A stretch of 22,012 nt of DNA from CAZNYN01 sp964577295 (GTDB lineage: Bacteria > Synergistota > Synergistia > Synergistales > Synergistaceae). The position numbers and the translations under genes were made by a program. The notes beneath the pieces were generated by a model. It saw only the letters and a program-made list of their open reading frames with translations, had not been told where the DNA came from and did not search any database. The stretch spans positions 1 through 22,012 of the forward strand of contig CAZNYN010000032.1 of NCBI GenBank assembly GCA_964577295.1, in the 5' to 3' direction. This document shows positions 1 to 8,226 of this stretch, piece after piece. Within the stretch, counting starts at the first letter, position 1. The number at the start of each line of letters is the position of its first letter.

Positions 1-1
1 T

Positions 2-535
2 TTACAGTGTCTTTTCTTTCCACTCTGTTATTTTGCCGTTTTTGGCGTCGATTGTGAATTCGTATTTTTTGCCGCCGTAGATTATTGTCCCGTCATATTC
101 TAATTTGCCGTCGTCTTTGTCCAGTTTGAATTTGCGGATGTCGGACTGTGATGCACCGGGGACTTTTGCGAGTGCTGTCTCTTTTGCCGCTTTTTCGGAT
201 ATTATGTCTTTTTCTGATACTTTGGTCGATGCCTTGGAAACGGCGTCTACTTCGTATTTTGTGACTGCGCCCGTTACTGCGTCTATATCATATTCATACT
301 CTTTTTGACCGACGTAGAACTCGATCTCGTATTCGGCTTTGGCGTCGTCTTTGTCCAGTCTTACCTTCGTGAATTTTGCGTCTGCCTCTTTCACTTTTGC
401 ATGAGTGAGAGCTATTTCTTTCGCTTTTGTCTCACCGATGTATTTGTCGGCAGCCAAAGAGAGGCTGGAGAGGGAGAAAACCATTGCCGCAGCAAAGATT
501 GCCGCAAATGTTCCACACGTAATTTTGCGTAACAA
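2..535 (-). CDS. Secreted protein with two PepSY domains
   Basis: A 177-residue exported protein. Residues about 1-29 form a signal peptide (basic MLRK, hydrophobic stretch, SLA cleavage region). Two PepSY-type repeats follow (about 32-97 and 112-176); each has a helical part and a beta part with the matching phrase LDKDD, then EYEIEF or EYDGTI, ending in D-A-x-x-G-x-[VI]-T. PepSY domains are known as inhibitor or regulatory modules of secreted proteases and envelope proteins; the partner here is unknown. The start is a TTG, chosen because GGAGGAG lies at 541-547 just upstream. The stop is at 2-4, so the gene is complete. It is divergent from the dehydrogenase at 748. Family call is firm; specific role is not known. 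Confidence 0.85.
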   Translation of the reverse strand: MLRKITCGTFAAIFAAAMVFSLSSLSLAADKYIGETKAKEIALTHAKVKEADAKFTKVRLDKDDAKAEYEIEFYVGQKEYEYDIDAVTGAVTKYEVDAVSKASTKVSEKDIISEKAAKETALAKVPGASQSDIRKFKLDKDDGKLEYDGTIIYGGKKYEFTIDAKNGKITEWKEKTL

Positions 536-747
536 AAAAACTCCTCCTTCGTGATTTCGTGTGATATATAGTTTCCTCGTTTTTTGAAAAAAGACAAGCA
601 GTAATTACTAAAATAATTTAAAATATTATTTTCCGTAATTTGTGAAGTTTATTAAAATTGCGGTATTTTTAACCTTCCTCACTCCTGCGGATAGTGTAGA
701 ATTATGTAAGGTAAGCAAGAAAATAATTATCACGGGAGCTGAATGTT

Positions 748-1629
748 TTGGCAGATAAAAAAATTCTTGGTTTCATAGGAACAGGCGTAATGGGTTCGAG
801 CATGGCCGGACACCTTATCGATGCGGGATATGAAGTTCACGTCTATAACCGCACAAAGAGCAAGGCGGATAAGCTGGTCGAGAAGGGTGCTATCTGGGAG
901 GACAGCCACGCTTCTGTAGCGGCAAAGTGCGATGCGGTCTTTACGATAGTCGGATATCCCAAGGATGTGGAGAGTGTCTATCTCGGCAAAGACGGACTTG
1001 TGGAGAATGCAAAGAAGGGCGCTCTGCTTGTGGATATGACGACGTCAAGCCCGAAGTTGGCACACAAGATTTGGGAGGCGGGACAGAAGAAGGGTGTCAA
1101 GGTTCTGGACGCACCTGTGACAGGCGGAGACAGAGGCGCGCGCGAAGCCACTCTCACTATTTTTGTGGGAGGAAACGCGGCGGATTTTGAAGAGGCGAAG
1201 CCCTATTTTGAAGTTATGGGGCGCACCATACGCAGGATGGGCGAAGCGGGAGACGGTCAGAATGCGAAGCTCGCAAATCAGATTGTTATAGCGGGGACGA
1301 TGACGGGCATGTGCGAGGCTCTGGCTTTCGCAAAGTCGTGCGGTCTTGACCTCAATGTGCTTCTGGAGGCAGTGAGCGGCGGTTCGGCAAACACTTGGAG
1401 CCTTTCTAATTACGGCCCGAGGATATTGAAGGGCGACTTTGAACCCGGCTTCTTTGTAAAGCACTATATAAAGGACATGAAGCTTGCCGAAGAGAGCGCA
1501 AACGACATGGAGCTGGACATCCCGGCTCTCTCTCTGACACGGCAGCTCTACGAGGAGATAGCGGAGGGCGGAATGGAGAACGCGGGGACTCAGGCTCTCT
1601 ACTGTCTCTATGACCCGAAAGAGGAATAG
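748..1629 (+). CDS. NAD(P)-dependent beta-hydroxyacid dehydrogenase (3-hydroxyisobutyrate dehydrogenase / tartronate semialdehyde reductase family)
   Basis: A 293-residue cytosolic oxidoreductase of normal length for the family. The N-terminal Rossmann fold has the dinucleotide motif GFIGTGVMG (about residues 8-16) and a second-strand NRTKSKA segment; the basic residue after NR would suit NADP(H), which is inference. The substrate-binding motif DAPVTGGDRGA is near 122 and the catalytic-lysine motif GDGQNAKLANQ is near 170, followed by the helical C-terminal domain with the typical KDMKLA segment. Substrates in this family are 3-hydroxyisobutyrate, tartronate semialdehyde, or succinic/glyoxylic semialdehydes; sequence alone does not decide. 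The start is a TTG with GGGAG at 734-738. lemA follows after 35 bp on the same strand, so co-transcription is possible. Confidence 0.88.
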   Translation: MADKKILGFIGTGVMGSSMAGHLIDAGYEVHVYNRTKSKADKLVEKGAIWEDSHASVAAKCDAVFTIVGYPKDVESVYLGKDGLVENAKKGALLVDMTTSSPKLAHKIWEAGQKKGVKVLDAPVTGGDRGAREATLTIFVGGNAADFEEAKPYFEVMGRTIRRMGEAGDGQNAKLANQIVIAGTMTGMCEALAFAKSCGLDLNVLLEAVSGGSANTWSLSNYGPRILKGDFEPGFFVKHYIKDMKLAEESANDMELDIPALSLTRQLYEEIAEGGMENAGTQALYCLYDPKEE

Positions 1630-1664
1630 CGGAGCAAATCCGAAATAAGTTTGGAGGATAAAAT

Positions 1665-2216
1665 ATGACATTTATGATAGCGGCGGCAATAGCGGCGGTA
1701 ATCGGTCTGTGGCTTATGATGACCTACAACGGTCTCGTGAAGCTGCGCAACATGATGCAGGAGGGCTGGAGCGGAATAGACGTGCAGCTGAAGCGCCGCT
1801 TCGACCTTATTCCGAATCTTGTGGAGACAGTTAAGGGCTATGCCTCTCACGAGAAGGAGACTCTGCAGAATGTGACATCGGCAAGAACGGCGGTCACAAA
1901 TGCGGGCGGCGACCACGAGAAGAGGCTCGAAGCGGAGAATATGCTCACGGGCACACTGCGCACTCTCTTCGCCGTTGCGGAGAGTTACCCCGACCTCAAG
2001 GCGAACACGAACTTTTTGAATCTGCAGGAGCAGCTTTCGGGAATAGAGAACGACCTGCAGATGGCAAGGCGCTATTACAACGGCACAGTGCGCAATTTGA
2101 ACACTGCGATACAGCAGTTTCCCGCAGTCCTCATAGCGCGTCAGTTCGGATTTAAGGAAGCTCCGTTCTTTGAGGCGGAGGATGGAGAGAAGGCCGTTCC
2201 CAAAGTTTCGTTCTAA
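1665..2216 (+). CDS. lemA: LemA family protein
   Basis: A 183-residue protein anchored by one N-terminal membrane segment (about 3-21). The soluble part is helical and carries the family core YNGLVKLRN..., GWSGIDVQLKRR, DLIPNLVETVKGY (about 24-68) and the C-terminal NEQL/RRYYN-like region (LQEQLSGIENDLQMARRYYN, near 145). LemA proteins are widespread envelope proteins of uncertain function, often beside DUF2207 or TPM-domain proteins, and a DUF2207 gene follows here. GGAGG at 1652-1656 sets the ATG start. A strong terminator (2227-2272) begins 11 bp after the stop, so it is probably transcribed largely apart from the DUF2207 gene. Confidence 0.93.
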   Translation: MTFMIAAAIAAVIGLWLMMTYNGLVKLRNMMQEGWSGIDVQLKRRFDLIPNLVETVKGYASHEKETLQNVTSARTAVTNAGGDHEKRLEAENMLTGTLRTLFAVAESYPDLKANTNFLNLQEQLSGIENDLQMARRYYNGTVRNLNTAIQQFPAVLIARQFGFKEAPFFEAEDGEKAVPKVSF

Positions 2217-2226
2217 TGTTTTCTAT

Positions 2227-2272
2227 GTGTCCGCGGCATCGCTTACAAGCCATGCCGCGGATACGTTTTTTT
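2227..2272 (+). terminator. Rho-independent terminator or attenuator between lemA and the DUF2207 gene
   Basis: A 13-bp stem (GTGTCCGCGGCAT at 2227-2239 with ATGCCGCGGATAC at 2252-2264, one G-T pair) and a 12-nt loop are followed after one G by seven T. It lies between two same-strand, functionally associated genes, so it may set the LemA:DUF2207 ratio. Confidence 0.85.
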
Positions 2273-2302
2273 AATTATTTCCTCTTTACAAGGAGGTCTA
2301 AG

Positions 2303-4216
2303 ATGAAGAAGAGACCTATTAAGATTTTAGCTGTTTCATTTATTATGCTTTTATTGTCGGTGCTTCCTGCTTTTTCCGCGGAAGTGCTCAAGAATTTTGA
2401 TGTGGCGGTGCAGATAAATAAAGACAGTTCCATATACGTAACGGAGAATATTACGGCGAATGTTGAAAATATAAATATCAACAGGGGAATTATCAGAGCG
2501 TTTCCCGTTGAGTATGAGGATAAAAACGGCAGGCGCGTCACTGTCGGCTTTGATGTGGATGAGGTTCTGCTGGACGGAGCGTCCGTTCCCTGGGAAGTCT
2601 CCGACAGCGGGCGCTACAAGGCGCTTCGTATAGGTGATTCAAACAGGATTATACCTCGCGGACTTCACACATTTACGATAAAATATACGACCACAAAGCA
2701 GATAGGCTTTTATGAAAATTATGACGAGCTCTATTGGAATGTTACGGGCAATCAGTGGACTTTCCCCATCATTAACTCTACGGTGAAGGTCTCTCTGCCA
2801 GACCGCCCCTACGGCGAGGACTTCAGCTCCGCGGAGTGGTATGTGGGAGCTTACGGCGAGAAGGGAAACCCGAGGGACGCGAAGCTCGGAAAGTCAAAGA
2901 GTATATCTATTACAAGACCTTTGATGTCGGGAGAGGGCTATACCGTTGTGTATACGTGGCCTAAGGGCATAGTAACGCCTCCGCCTCCCCCGAAGACGGA
3001 CAATGAGAAAGCTCAAGCAGTAATAGGTGCGATTACTCTGCTTGCAATGGCGGGATGGTTCGGCTACGCATGGCGGAAGTGGGGAAAAGACCCAGACCGC
3101 AGAGCGGTGATACCGATATTCACACCGCCCGACGGCGAAAGCCCCGCGTTCCTCCGCTATGCGCGCGACCTCAAAAGCGACAGCACTTCCTTTGCCGCAC
3201 TGGTGCTGAACCTTGCGGTGAAGGGAGCTCTTTCCATAGAGGAGATAAAGGGCAAGGACGGCTTCTTCACAACGGGAAAGAGTACATTTGTCCTCCATGC
3301 CAAGGATAAAGATCCAAAGAAATTAAAGCCCGAAGAGGATATAGTTATGATGCACCTCTTCCCCGGAGGAGCGGAGAGCATCTCTCTGGACAATTCCAAC
3401 GGAGACTTGGTTTCTGACGCTATTTCGGGGCTCGGCAGAGCGATGCGGAAGAGGACAAAGGAACTTTATTCGGATAATGCAGTGAAGTGTCTGCCCGGAG
3501 TTCTCATATACATAGCGGGTGTGGCATCTCTCTATCCATTCAGCGGGGATTACCCTCTGAACTTCACTCTCTGCGGGATATGCGGAGCGATAATGATTTT
3601 CATAGGAATGAGAAAAACGAAAAAGGCGGCCAACAGCGGAGGGCAGAAGACGGCTCAGTTCATAGGGCGCATACTGCCGCCTCTTCTGATAGCGTTCTTC
3701 TTATCCGTTCTTTTCGTGGATTTTGACGAACCGCCTTACACTCTAATCCTCTTCACTCTCTCGGCAATAGTTATCTCGGTAATGAAACCCATCATGGGAT
3801 CGCGCACAGAGAACGGGAACGAGATGCTCAACGCGGCTTTGGGGCTAAGTCTCTACATGACGACGGCGGAAAAGGAGCGGCTCGAGATGTTCAATCCGCC
3901 GACGGAGACACCGGAGCTATTTGAGAAGCTCATGCCTTATGCTTTGGCTCTCGATGCGGCAAAGACGTGGGGCAATAAATTTGAAAAGGTGCTTGCGGAG
4001 GCAGATTACAAGCCGACCTGGTACACGGGACCCGGCAGCTATGGCATGTTCCTCTACGGAAGCGGAATGGGAAACTTCTACAATTCACTGGCGGAGAATA
4101 TCTCAGAAAGCCTGGTATCCGAAACGACAATGTCCGCACCTGGCGGCGGCTCTGGCTTCGGCGGAGGCGGCTTCTCGGGCGGAGGAGGAGGCGGCGGCGG
4201 CGGAAGCGGCTGGTAG
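2303..4216 (+). CDS. DUF2207 domain-containing membrane protein with Gly-rich C-terminus
   Basis: A 637-residue membrane protein. The signal peptide (about 1-25) is followed by an extracytoplasmic N-terminal domain to about 245. A membrane helix (about 250-270) leads into the family phrase WRKWGKDPDRR and IPIFTPPDGESPAFLRYARDL; a paired set of helices lies near 425-470 and another near 495-540. The end is a glycine/serine run closing with GSGW, a tail often seen in DUF2207 and TPM-domain proteins. The start is placed at the ATG at 2303 because AGGAGG lies at 2291-2296; an in-frame extension back to 2216 would run through the terminator hairpin. Function is unknown; association with LemA suggests an envelope complex (inference). 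Confidence 0.88.
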   Translation: MKKRPIKILAVSFIMLLLSVLPAFSAEVLKNFDVAVQINKDSSIYVTENITANVENININRGIIRAFPVEYEDKNGRRVTVGFDVDEVLLDGASVPWEVSDSGRYKALRIGDSNRIIPRGLHTFTIKYTTTKQIGFYENYDELYWNVTGNQWTFPIINSTVKVSLPDRPYGEDFSSAEWYVGAYGEKGNPRDAKLGKSKSISITRPLMSGEGYTVVYTWPKGIVTPPPPPKTDNEKAQAVIGAITLLAMAGWFGYAWRKWGKDPDRRAVIPIFTPPDGESPAFLRYARDLKSDSTSFAALVLNLAVKGALSIEEIKGKDGFFTTGKSTFVLHAKDKDPKKLKPEEDIVMMHLFPGGAESISLDNSNGDLVSDAISGLGRAMRKRTKELYSDNAVKCLPGVLIYIAGVASLYPFSGDYPLNFTLCGICGAIMIFIGMRKTKKAANSGGQKTAQFIGRILPPLLIAFFLSVLFVDFDEPPYTLILFTLSAIVISVMKPIMGSRTENGNEMLNAALGLSLYMTTAEKERLEMFNPPTETPELFEKLMPYALALDAAKTWGNKFEKVLAEADYKPTWYTGPGSYGMFLYGSGMGNFYNSLAENISESLVSETTMSAPGGGSGFGGGGFSGGGGGGGGGSGW

Positions 4217-4236
4217 GAATAAGTCACGGGATAAAT

Positions 4237-4280
4237 GAGAAGCAGCCTCGGATTTACCTTGAGGCTGCTTCTCTTATTAT
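4237..4280. terminator. Bidirectional terminator between the DUF2207 and GH18 genes
   Basis: A perfect 13-bp inverted repeat (GAGAAGCAGCCTC at 4237-4249 and GAGGCTGCTTCTC at 4261-4273, 11-nt loop) is followed by a T-rich stretch on the plus strand and ATTTAT on the minus strand. It sits between convergent genes. Confidence 0.75.
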
Positions 4281-4293
4281 TTACGCCTGTTGT

Positions 4294-5727
4294 TTACTGC
4301 CTGTTGAGTATTCTCTCTATCGTATTCCAGATTTCGAGCTTCTCATGGCCTCTCGCCCATGCCGCCGCTCCTGCGAGGCCGTACCGTTCGACCAAGATAA
4401 GCCTTTTCTCCATGGAGGCGGCGTCTTCCATCCAGATTTTATAGGTCTTGCCGTTCAGCGAGTACATGAAGAAATTCTGCCCCGTCTTCTCATTCCACAT
4501 AGGGGGAGCCTGACGCAGCGCGGAAAGGGCCTCGGCATCCGCCATAGTCAGAGTGTAGGACTTAACCTTTACCTTGCCGCCGCCCACGGGAGTCTCCTCC
4601 CAGCGTCTCGAATAGAAGGGAACTCCGAGCACGAGCTTTGCCCTGTCAACACCCTCCGCTATCGTGTTCTGAACGGCGCGCTCCACCCAAGGCAGAGAGG
4701 CAACGGAACCGGCAGTCTGACATGTTCTCCAGTGCTCGTCGTAAGCCATGAGCATGACATAGTCAACATATCTCGAGAGAGCGGCGCGGCTGTGGCTTCG
4801 CGATGTGGCGCTGTTGCCCGGCACGTGCACGTCTACTGAGCTCTTTATTCCCTGCTCTTTGAGCCTCGCTCCCAGCATGGACATAAATCTGACATAAGAT
4901 TCCGCGTCTGCTTCGCTCACATTTTCAAAGTCTATATTTATTCCGTCCAGATTGTAGAGCTTCGCATATATCAGAAGGCGCGCTATAAACAGATTCATTG
5001 CCTTGGGGCTTGAAAACATCTGAGTTGTTATGCTCTTGCTAAATCCGTTGGAGGCTAAGGCCCATACCTGATAGCCCTTCTTATGAGCCTCCTCGACAAA
5101 GGAGACTGACGCTCTGTTGGCGGACATTCCGCTTCCGTCCATCAAGTTAAACCAGGTCGGAGAGAGGACGTTCAGACCGGGAATGCGCGGCTCCGCTGCG
5201 ATATCGGGATTGCTGCGGGATACCCTGACCCATGCCAAAGCTATTTTCTTTTCGGGAGAAATCTGCGGAGATGGAACTCTCTGCATCTGCGCAGCGGATT
5301 TCTTTATAACCGCGGTGCTTCCGTCCGATGTGTAAGTCAGCCCCGTGACACTCTCCATCCCCGTTATGTTAAAGTACGAAACTCCGTCCGATACTGCGGA
5401 GGAGAAGTAGAGAGGTATGTAGCCGCCGGCAAGCTCCGCAAGAGAAGGTATGGCAAAAACTTTTGCCGGCTCTCTCACAGAAATGATAAAACCCTTTCCG
5501 TTAGGCCCTGCGGAGATGGGCACTCCCATTTTTTCCGCGGCGGACATAGGCACCCAGAGGTCCCCCGTGCGTATAAAGCCCGTACCGGCCGAAACGGAAG
5601 AGCCACCGTCCTCATATACCAAAGATACGGGAACATCCCCGTTATCGGCAAATGAATAGGAAGGTGCGGCTGTAAGAGCGGCCATGAGCAGCAATAAAAC
5701 GACTAAAACTTTTGCGGAAGATTTCAA
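4294..5727 (-). CDS. Secreted GH18-family glycosyl hydrolase with stalk-like N-terminal domain
   Basis: A 477-residue exported protein. A signal peptide (about 1-28) is followed by a domain resembling the copper-amine-oxidase N-terminal fold (TGDLWVPMSAAEKMG, GYIPLYFSSAV; about 45-145), then a GH18 TIM barrel (about 160-475). The catalytic motif is DGINIDFE at about 261-268, with Glu268 as the expected acid; MLMAYDEHW is the later conserved strand. This DGxNIDFE form resembles the YaaH/SleL-type hydrolases that cleave peptidoglycan N-acetylglucosamine bonds, so cell-wall turnover is more likely than chitin digestion (inference). The frame is open to a GTG at 5748, but AAAGGGG just upstream of the TTG at 5725-5727 favours the shorter form. 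Confidence 0.85.
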   Translation of the reverse strand: MKSSAKVLVVLLLLMAALTAAPSYSFADNGDVPVSLVYEDGGSSVSAGTGFIRTGDLWVPMSAAEKMGVPISAGPNGKGFIISVREPAKVFAIPSLAELAGGYIPLYFSSAVSDGVSYFNITGMESVTGLTYTSDGSTAVIKKSAAQMQRVPSPQISPEKKIALAWVRVSRSNPDIAAEPRIPGLNVLSPTWFNLMDGSGMSANRASVSFVEEAHKKGYQVWALASNGFSKSITTQMFSSPKAMNLFIARLLIYAKLYNLDGINIDFENVSEADAESYVRFMSMLGARLKEQGIKSSVDVHVPGNSATSRSHSRAALSRYVDYVMLMAYDEHWRTCQTAGSVASLPWVERAVQNTIAEGVDRAKLVLGVPFYSRRWEETPVGGGKVKVKSYTLTMADAEALSALRQAPPMWNEKTGQNFFMYSLNGKTYKIWMEDAASMEKRLILVERYGLAGAAAWARGHEKLEIWNTIERILNRQ

Positions 5728-5795
5728 AACTATTACCCCTTTCAACACAATCAGATAATATTAACTTCAAATACAAAAGTTATGTTCGGCAAAAT

Positions 5796-5804
5796 TGCTA
5801 TAAT
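5796..5804 (+). promoter_or_regulatory. Extended -10 promoter for the 5847 gene
   Basis: TGCTATAAT has a perfect TATAAT preceded by the TGN extension, about 40 bp before the proposed start. No good -35 is seen, as is usual for extended -10 promoters. It lies in the divergent gap shared with the GH18 gene. Confidence 0.5.
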
Positions 5805-5846
5805 AAGTATATAATTACACATGAAAAATATTTCCCGCATGGTGAG

Positions 5847-6416
5847 GTGGATTATCTGAGAAAGTATTTTTTTGTATTGATGCTTTGCTCCCTTGTCTGT
5901 TTTGTGCCGTCATGCTCATACGCGTATGACGAGATGGGGCTGACATCGGAAGATTTTCTGAGGAGGCTCACATTTGCATACTCCCGTGTGCCGAAAGGAA
6001 TCTCAAAAACCCAGATAGAGAGCGATGCCAAAAAAATATCGGAAAACACTATGATGCTGGCCTACAACAGCTCTGTTATGATGTTGATAAATTTCCGCAA
6101 GGGAGCTGCTGGCACAATAGAGAGCATAGCCGTCACATACTTTATCGGAGACCCGGAACTTTCGGGCACATCACCGCATGAAAGCAATGAGAAAGTTTTT
6201 GAGAGTATATGCACCCAGGTGATATATGCAGTGAACAAAGACATAACGGCGGCAGCGGCGCGAAACCTGCTGGCAGAGATAGGACTTTTCGGTTCCATGC
6301 TTGACGGAGTGCAGAGAAGCCGCACAATATCGGACTACAATTATATTTTAAGACTCCAGCCGAACAACATGGCAGTTATGGTGGTATCCCATGTCAAGGC
6401 AGGACACATAAAATAA
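5847..6416 (+). CDS. Hypothetical exported protein
   Basis: About 189 residues, family not recognised. A short basic start (LRKY), a hydrophobic stretch (FFVLMLCSLVCFV) and SCSYA^YDE indicate export; the Cys in VPSC could also be a weak lipobox, which the proline makes doubtful. The mature part is mixed alpha/beta (LTSEDFLRRLTFAYSRVP..., IAVTYFIGDPE, LLAEIGLFGSML). The start is uncertain: GTG at 5847 and CTG at 5856 are both in frame, and GGTGAGG at 5841-5847 is better spaced for the CTG. An open frame back to 5712 exists but would lie upstream of the extended -10 site. The TPR-like gene follows after 32 bp, so the two probably form an operon. Confidence 0.65.
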   Translation: MDYLRKYFFVLMLCSLVCFVPSCSYAYDEMGLTSEDFLRRLTFAYSRVPKGISKTQIESDAKKISENTMMLAYNSSVMMLINFRKGAAGTIESIAVTYFIGDPELSGTSPHESNEKVFESICTQVIYAVNKDITAAAARNLLAEIGLFGSMLDGVQRSRTISDYNYILRLQPNNMAVMVVSHVKAGHIK

Positions 6417-6448
6417 AAAATAAACCAAGCAAAGAGAGGTATAACAAT

Positions 6449-7378
6449 ATGACAACAGAACAGCTTCTTGAGAAACTTGATAAGGCTGAGACAGACGAAG
6501 AGATACGCGAAATAGGCGAACAGCTCCTGGAACAGGATGCGAACAGCCCATACGGCAAGCTCGCAGTGTGGGAGACAATGGAGTACGAAGAGTGCGTGGA
6601 GAACTTGGACATGCTCCGCGAGGCGCTGGACTCAATCCGCGCGATAGTGGACGCAAAGACGGAGACACCGGTCATAGACGAAGACCGTGATTCTCAGGTC
6701 TACTGCACCGTAATGATGAACTTGGGCTATTCACTGCTTGCCGAGGGTGAACATGAGGAAGCTCTCGAAGTCGCACGCGAATTTGCCAACTTTGACGACG
6801 AGGGATACTTCCCGAGCCGCACACTGCTCTACCGCTGCATGCTCGACATGCAGATGTACAGAGAGATAATGGACACACTCGAAGCAGATCCCCTCGAATC
6901 CGTAGTCGGCGAGCACGCACGCGCCATTGCCATGCTCGAGATGGACTATGATGCGGGAGAAGTCCGCGACGCTCTGAACTATGCTTTGTCTCTTGCGCCC
7001 GATGTTCCCTTCTTCGTACTCAACATCTGGGAGATGCCGGAGTCCGACGAGGACATAGACGAGGATATGGAAGAAATCGTCAGCTATGCCACATACCTCG
7101 CGGAGCCCTGGTGCGCAAGCGACAAGCGCCTGGGCCTGCTCTCCGTCCCGACATTCCTCTTCGGATACCTCACAGACAGACTCGAAGACGAAAAAGACAT
7201 CACGCTCCTGACAGAAGGCTACGAAAGCGCGGGAGTTCTCGAAGAAGTGGAAGCGGCAAAAAAGGGCATCGAAGAGATGGCCGAAGAGTCACGCGACCCG
7301 GAAGAAATAGACGCCTTTGCTCTCGGCGAAGCCGCCTCCATAACAGAAAAGATTCTGGAAGCAAACGAAGCGGAATAA
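6449..7378 (+). CDS. Acidic TPR-like helical protein of unknown function
   Basis: A 309-residue, very acidic cytoplasmic protein with no signal peptide or membrane segment. It looks all-helical, with TPR-like pairs such as MMNLGYSLLAEGEHEEALEVA and ALNYALSLAPDVPFFVLNIW (G/Y/A/L/P positions typical of tetratricopeptide helices), so a protein-binding scaffold is likely. Asp/Glu-rich linkers are prominent (PESDEDIDEDMEE). GAGAGGT at 6434-6440 supports the ATG. It is downstream of the exported protein at 5847 and ends at a strong terminator. No specific partner can be named. Confidence 0.75.
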   Translation: MTTEQLLEKLDKAETDEEIREIGEQLLEQDANSPYGKLAVWETMEYEECVENLDMLREALDSIRAIVDAKTETPVIDEDRDSQVYCTVMMNLGYSLLAEGEHEEALEVAREFANFDDEGYFPSRTLLYRCMLDMQMYREIMDTLEADPLESVVGEHARAIAMLEMDYDAGEVRDALNYALSLAPDVPFFVLNIWEMPESDEDIDEDMEEIVSYATYLAEPWCASDKRLGLLSVPTFLFGYLTDRLEDEKDITLLTEGYESAGVLEEVEAAKKGIEEMAEESRDPEEIDAFALGEAASITEKILEANEAE

Positions 7379-7405
7379 CCGCACAAAACGCAGAAAATAT
7401 GAAAG

Positions 7406-7445
7406 CCCTCCGCGCAGACGAAAGTTTCTGCACGGAGGGTTTTTT
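7406..7445 (+). terminator. Rho-independent terminator after the TPR-like gene
   Basis: CCCTCCG (7406-7412) pairs with CGGAGGG (7433-7439), with an inner CAGA/TCTG extension, followed by six T. It lies between convergent genes and may also stop the minus-strand unit from 12387, although the minus-strand T-tract is poorer. Confidence 0.85.
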
Positions 7446-7473
7446 GCGTTCGGTTATCTCTGTTTTGCCGCAG

Positions 7474-8211
7474 TTAGTCGAATATGAAGATTCTCTCGCT
7501 GCTGTCTTCTATTATTTCGTATATATAGCCTTTTTCTCTGTCCCATGCATAGCGGCCGTTTGAGGATAGGGCGCCCAGGCCGTCTAAGTACTGCATTTGG
7601 TATGAGTCTGCTCTGTTTCTCGTTATGTAGCCTCTGTAGAGCGGCATGAGCGGCATTTTGCCTCTGATTTTTTCGGAGCCCCAGTCACCCTTCATCGCCG
7701 TTTTTGCTGTTACGTCGTCGATTACGGTGCGCAGGCTCTGAGGTATGTCGTCGATGAATTTAAGTCTGCCAGCGGCAGATTTGCCAAATTGCCCGAGCAG
7801 AAGGGCAGAGCCGTAGATTCCGTCCGGAAGCTCCCTCATCGCGGATATCGCGGCAAAGAGTCCGTCCATGGCGGCGAGCTGTCTCGGCTGCACGGAGCGG
7901 TGCGGAAAAAATCCCGATACCTCTTCCCAGCGTGCGGGGTTTCCTTCGGGGAATATTCTGTCTGCAAGGGCAAGTCCCGCTGCCGCGCGGGTGCGTGCCT
8001 CTCCTGAGAAGAGCATCTTCCAAAGTTCCTCCTCCGTTCCCGCAGGAGCGGCAGCGCGAAGCTCTGTCAGTACGGCGGTGCCTTTTTCTTTTATCATCTC
8101 TTTATTTGCCTGTTCCGCGACAAAGGCATCCCAGTCGGACGATGCCGCGGCGGGAAATGCGAAGATGAGTGCCGTAAGCAGTGACAATAGCGCGATTATA
8201 ACTTTTTTCAT
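7474..8211 (-). CDS. Hypothetical exported protein, last gene of the UPF0182 unit
   Basis: A 245-residue protein with a clear signal peptide (KKVIIALLSLLTALIFAF, cleavage near AAA/SS at about 22-25). The mature part is mostly helical, with Ala-rich helices (RTRAAAGLALADRIF, GLFAAISAMREL) and a C-terminal aromatic beta part (YAWDREKGYIYEIIEDSSE). No family recognised. The ATG at 8209-8211 is chosen because AAGGAG lies 9 nt upstream; a TTG at 8218-8220 would touch that site. The gap to the upstream gene's stop is 15 bp, and the ribosome site overlaps that stop, so the two are almost certainly co-transcribed and translated together. Confidence 0.75.
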   Translation of the reverse strand: MKKVIIALLSLLTALIFAFPAAASSDWDAFVAEQANKEMIKEKGTAVLTELRAAAPAGTEEELWKMLFSGEARTRAAAGLALADRIFPEGNPARWEEVSGFFPHRSVQPRQLAAMDGLFAAISAMRELPDGIYGSALLLGQFGKSAAGRLKFIDDIPQSLRTVIDDVTAKTAMKGDWGSEKIRGKMPLMPLYRGYITRNRADSYQMQYLDGLGALSSNGRYAWDREKGYIYEIIEDSSERIFIFD

Positions 8212-8226
8212 GTATATCAACTCCTT

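Noticed and set aside
1045..1671. Minus-strand 208-codon open frame
   Set aside because: Antisense to the dehydrogenase, with no ribosome site or recognisable domain.
2216..2302. N-terminal extension of the DUF2207 protein
   Set aside because: It would translate a terminator hairpin and put a hydrophilic stretch ahead of a clear signal peptide; AGGAGG marks the ATG at 2303.
4138..4212. GGC/GGA-rich run considered as a tandem DNA repeat
   Set aside because: It is the coding sequence of the glycine-rich tail expected in this protein type.
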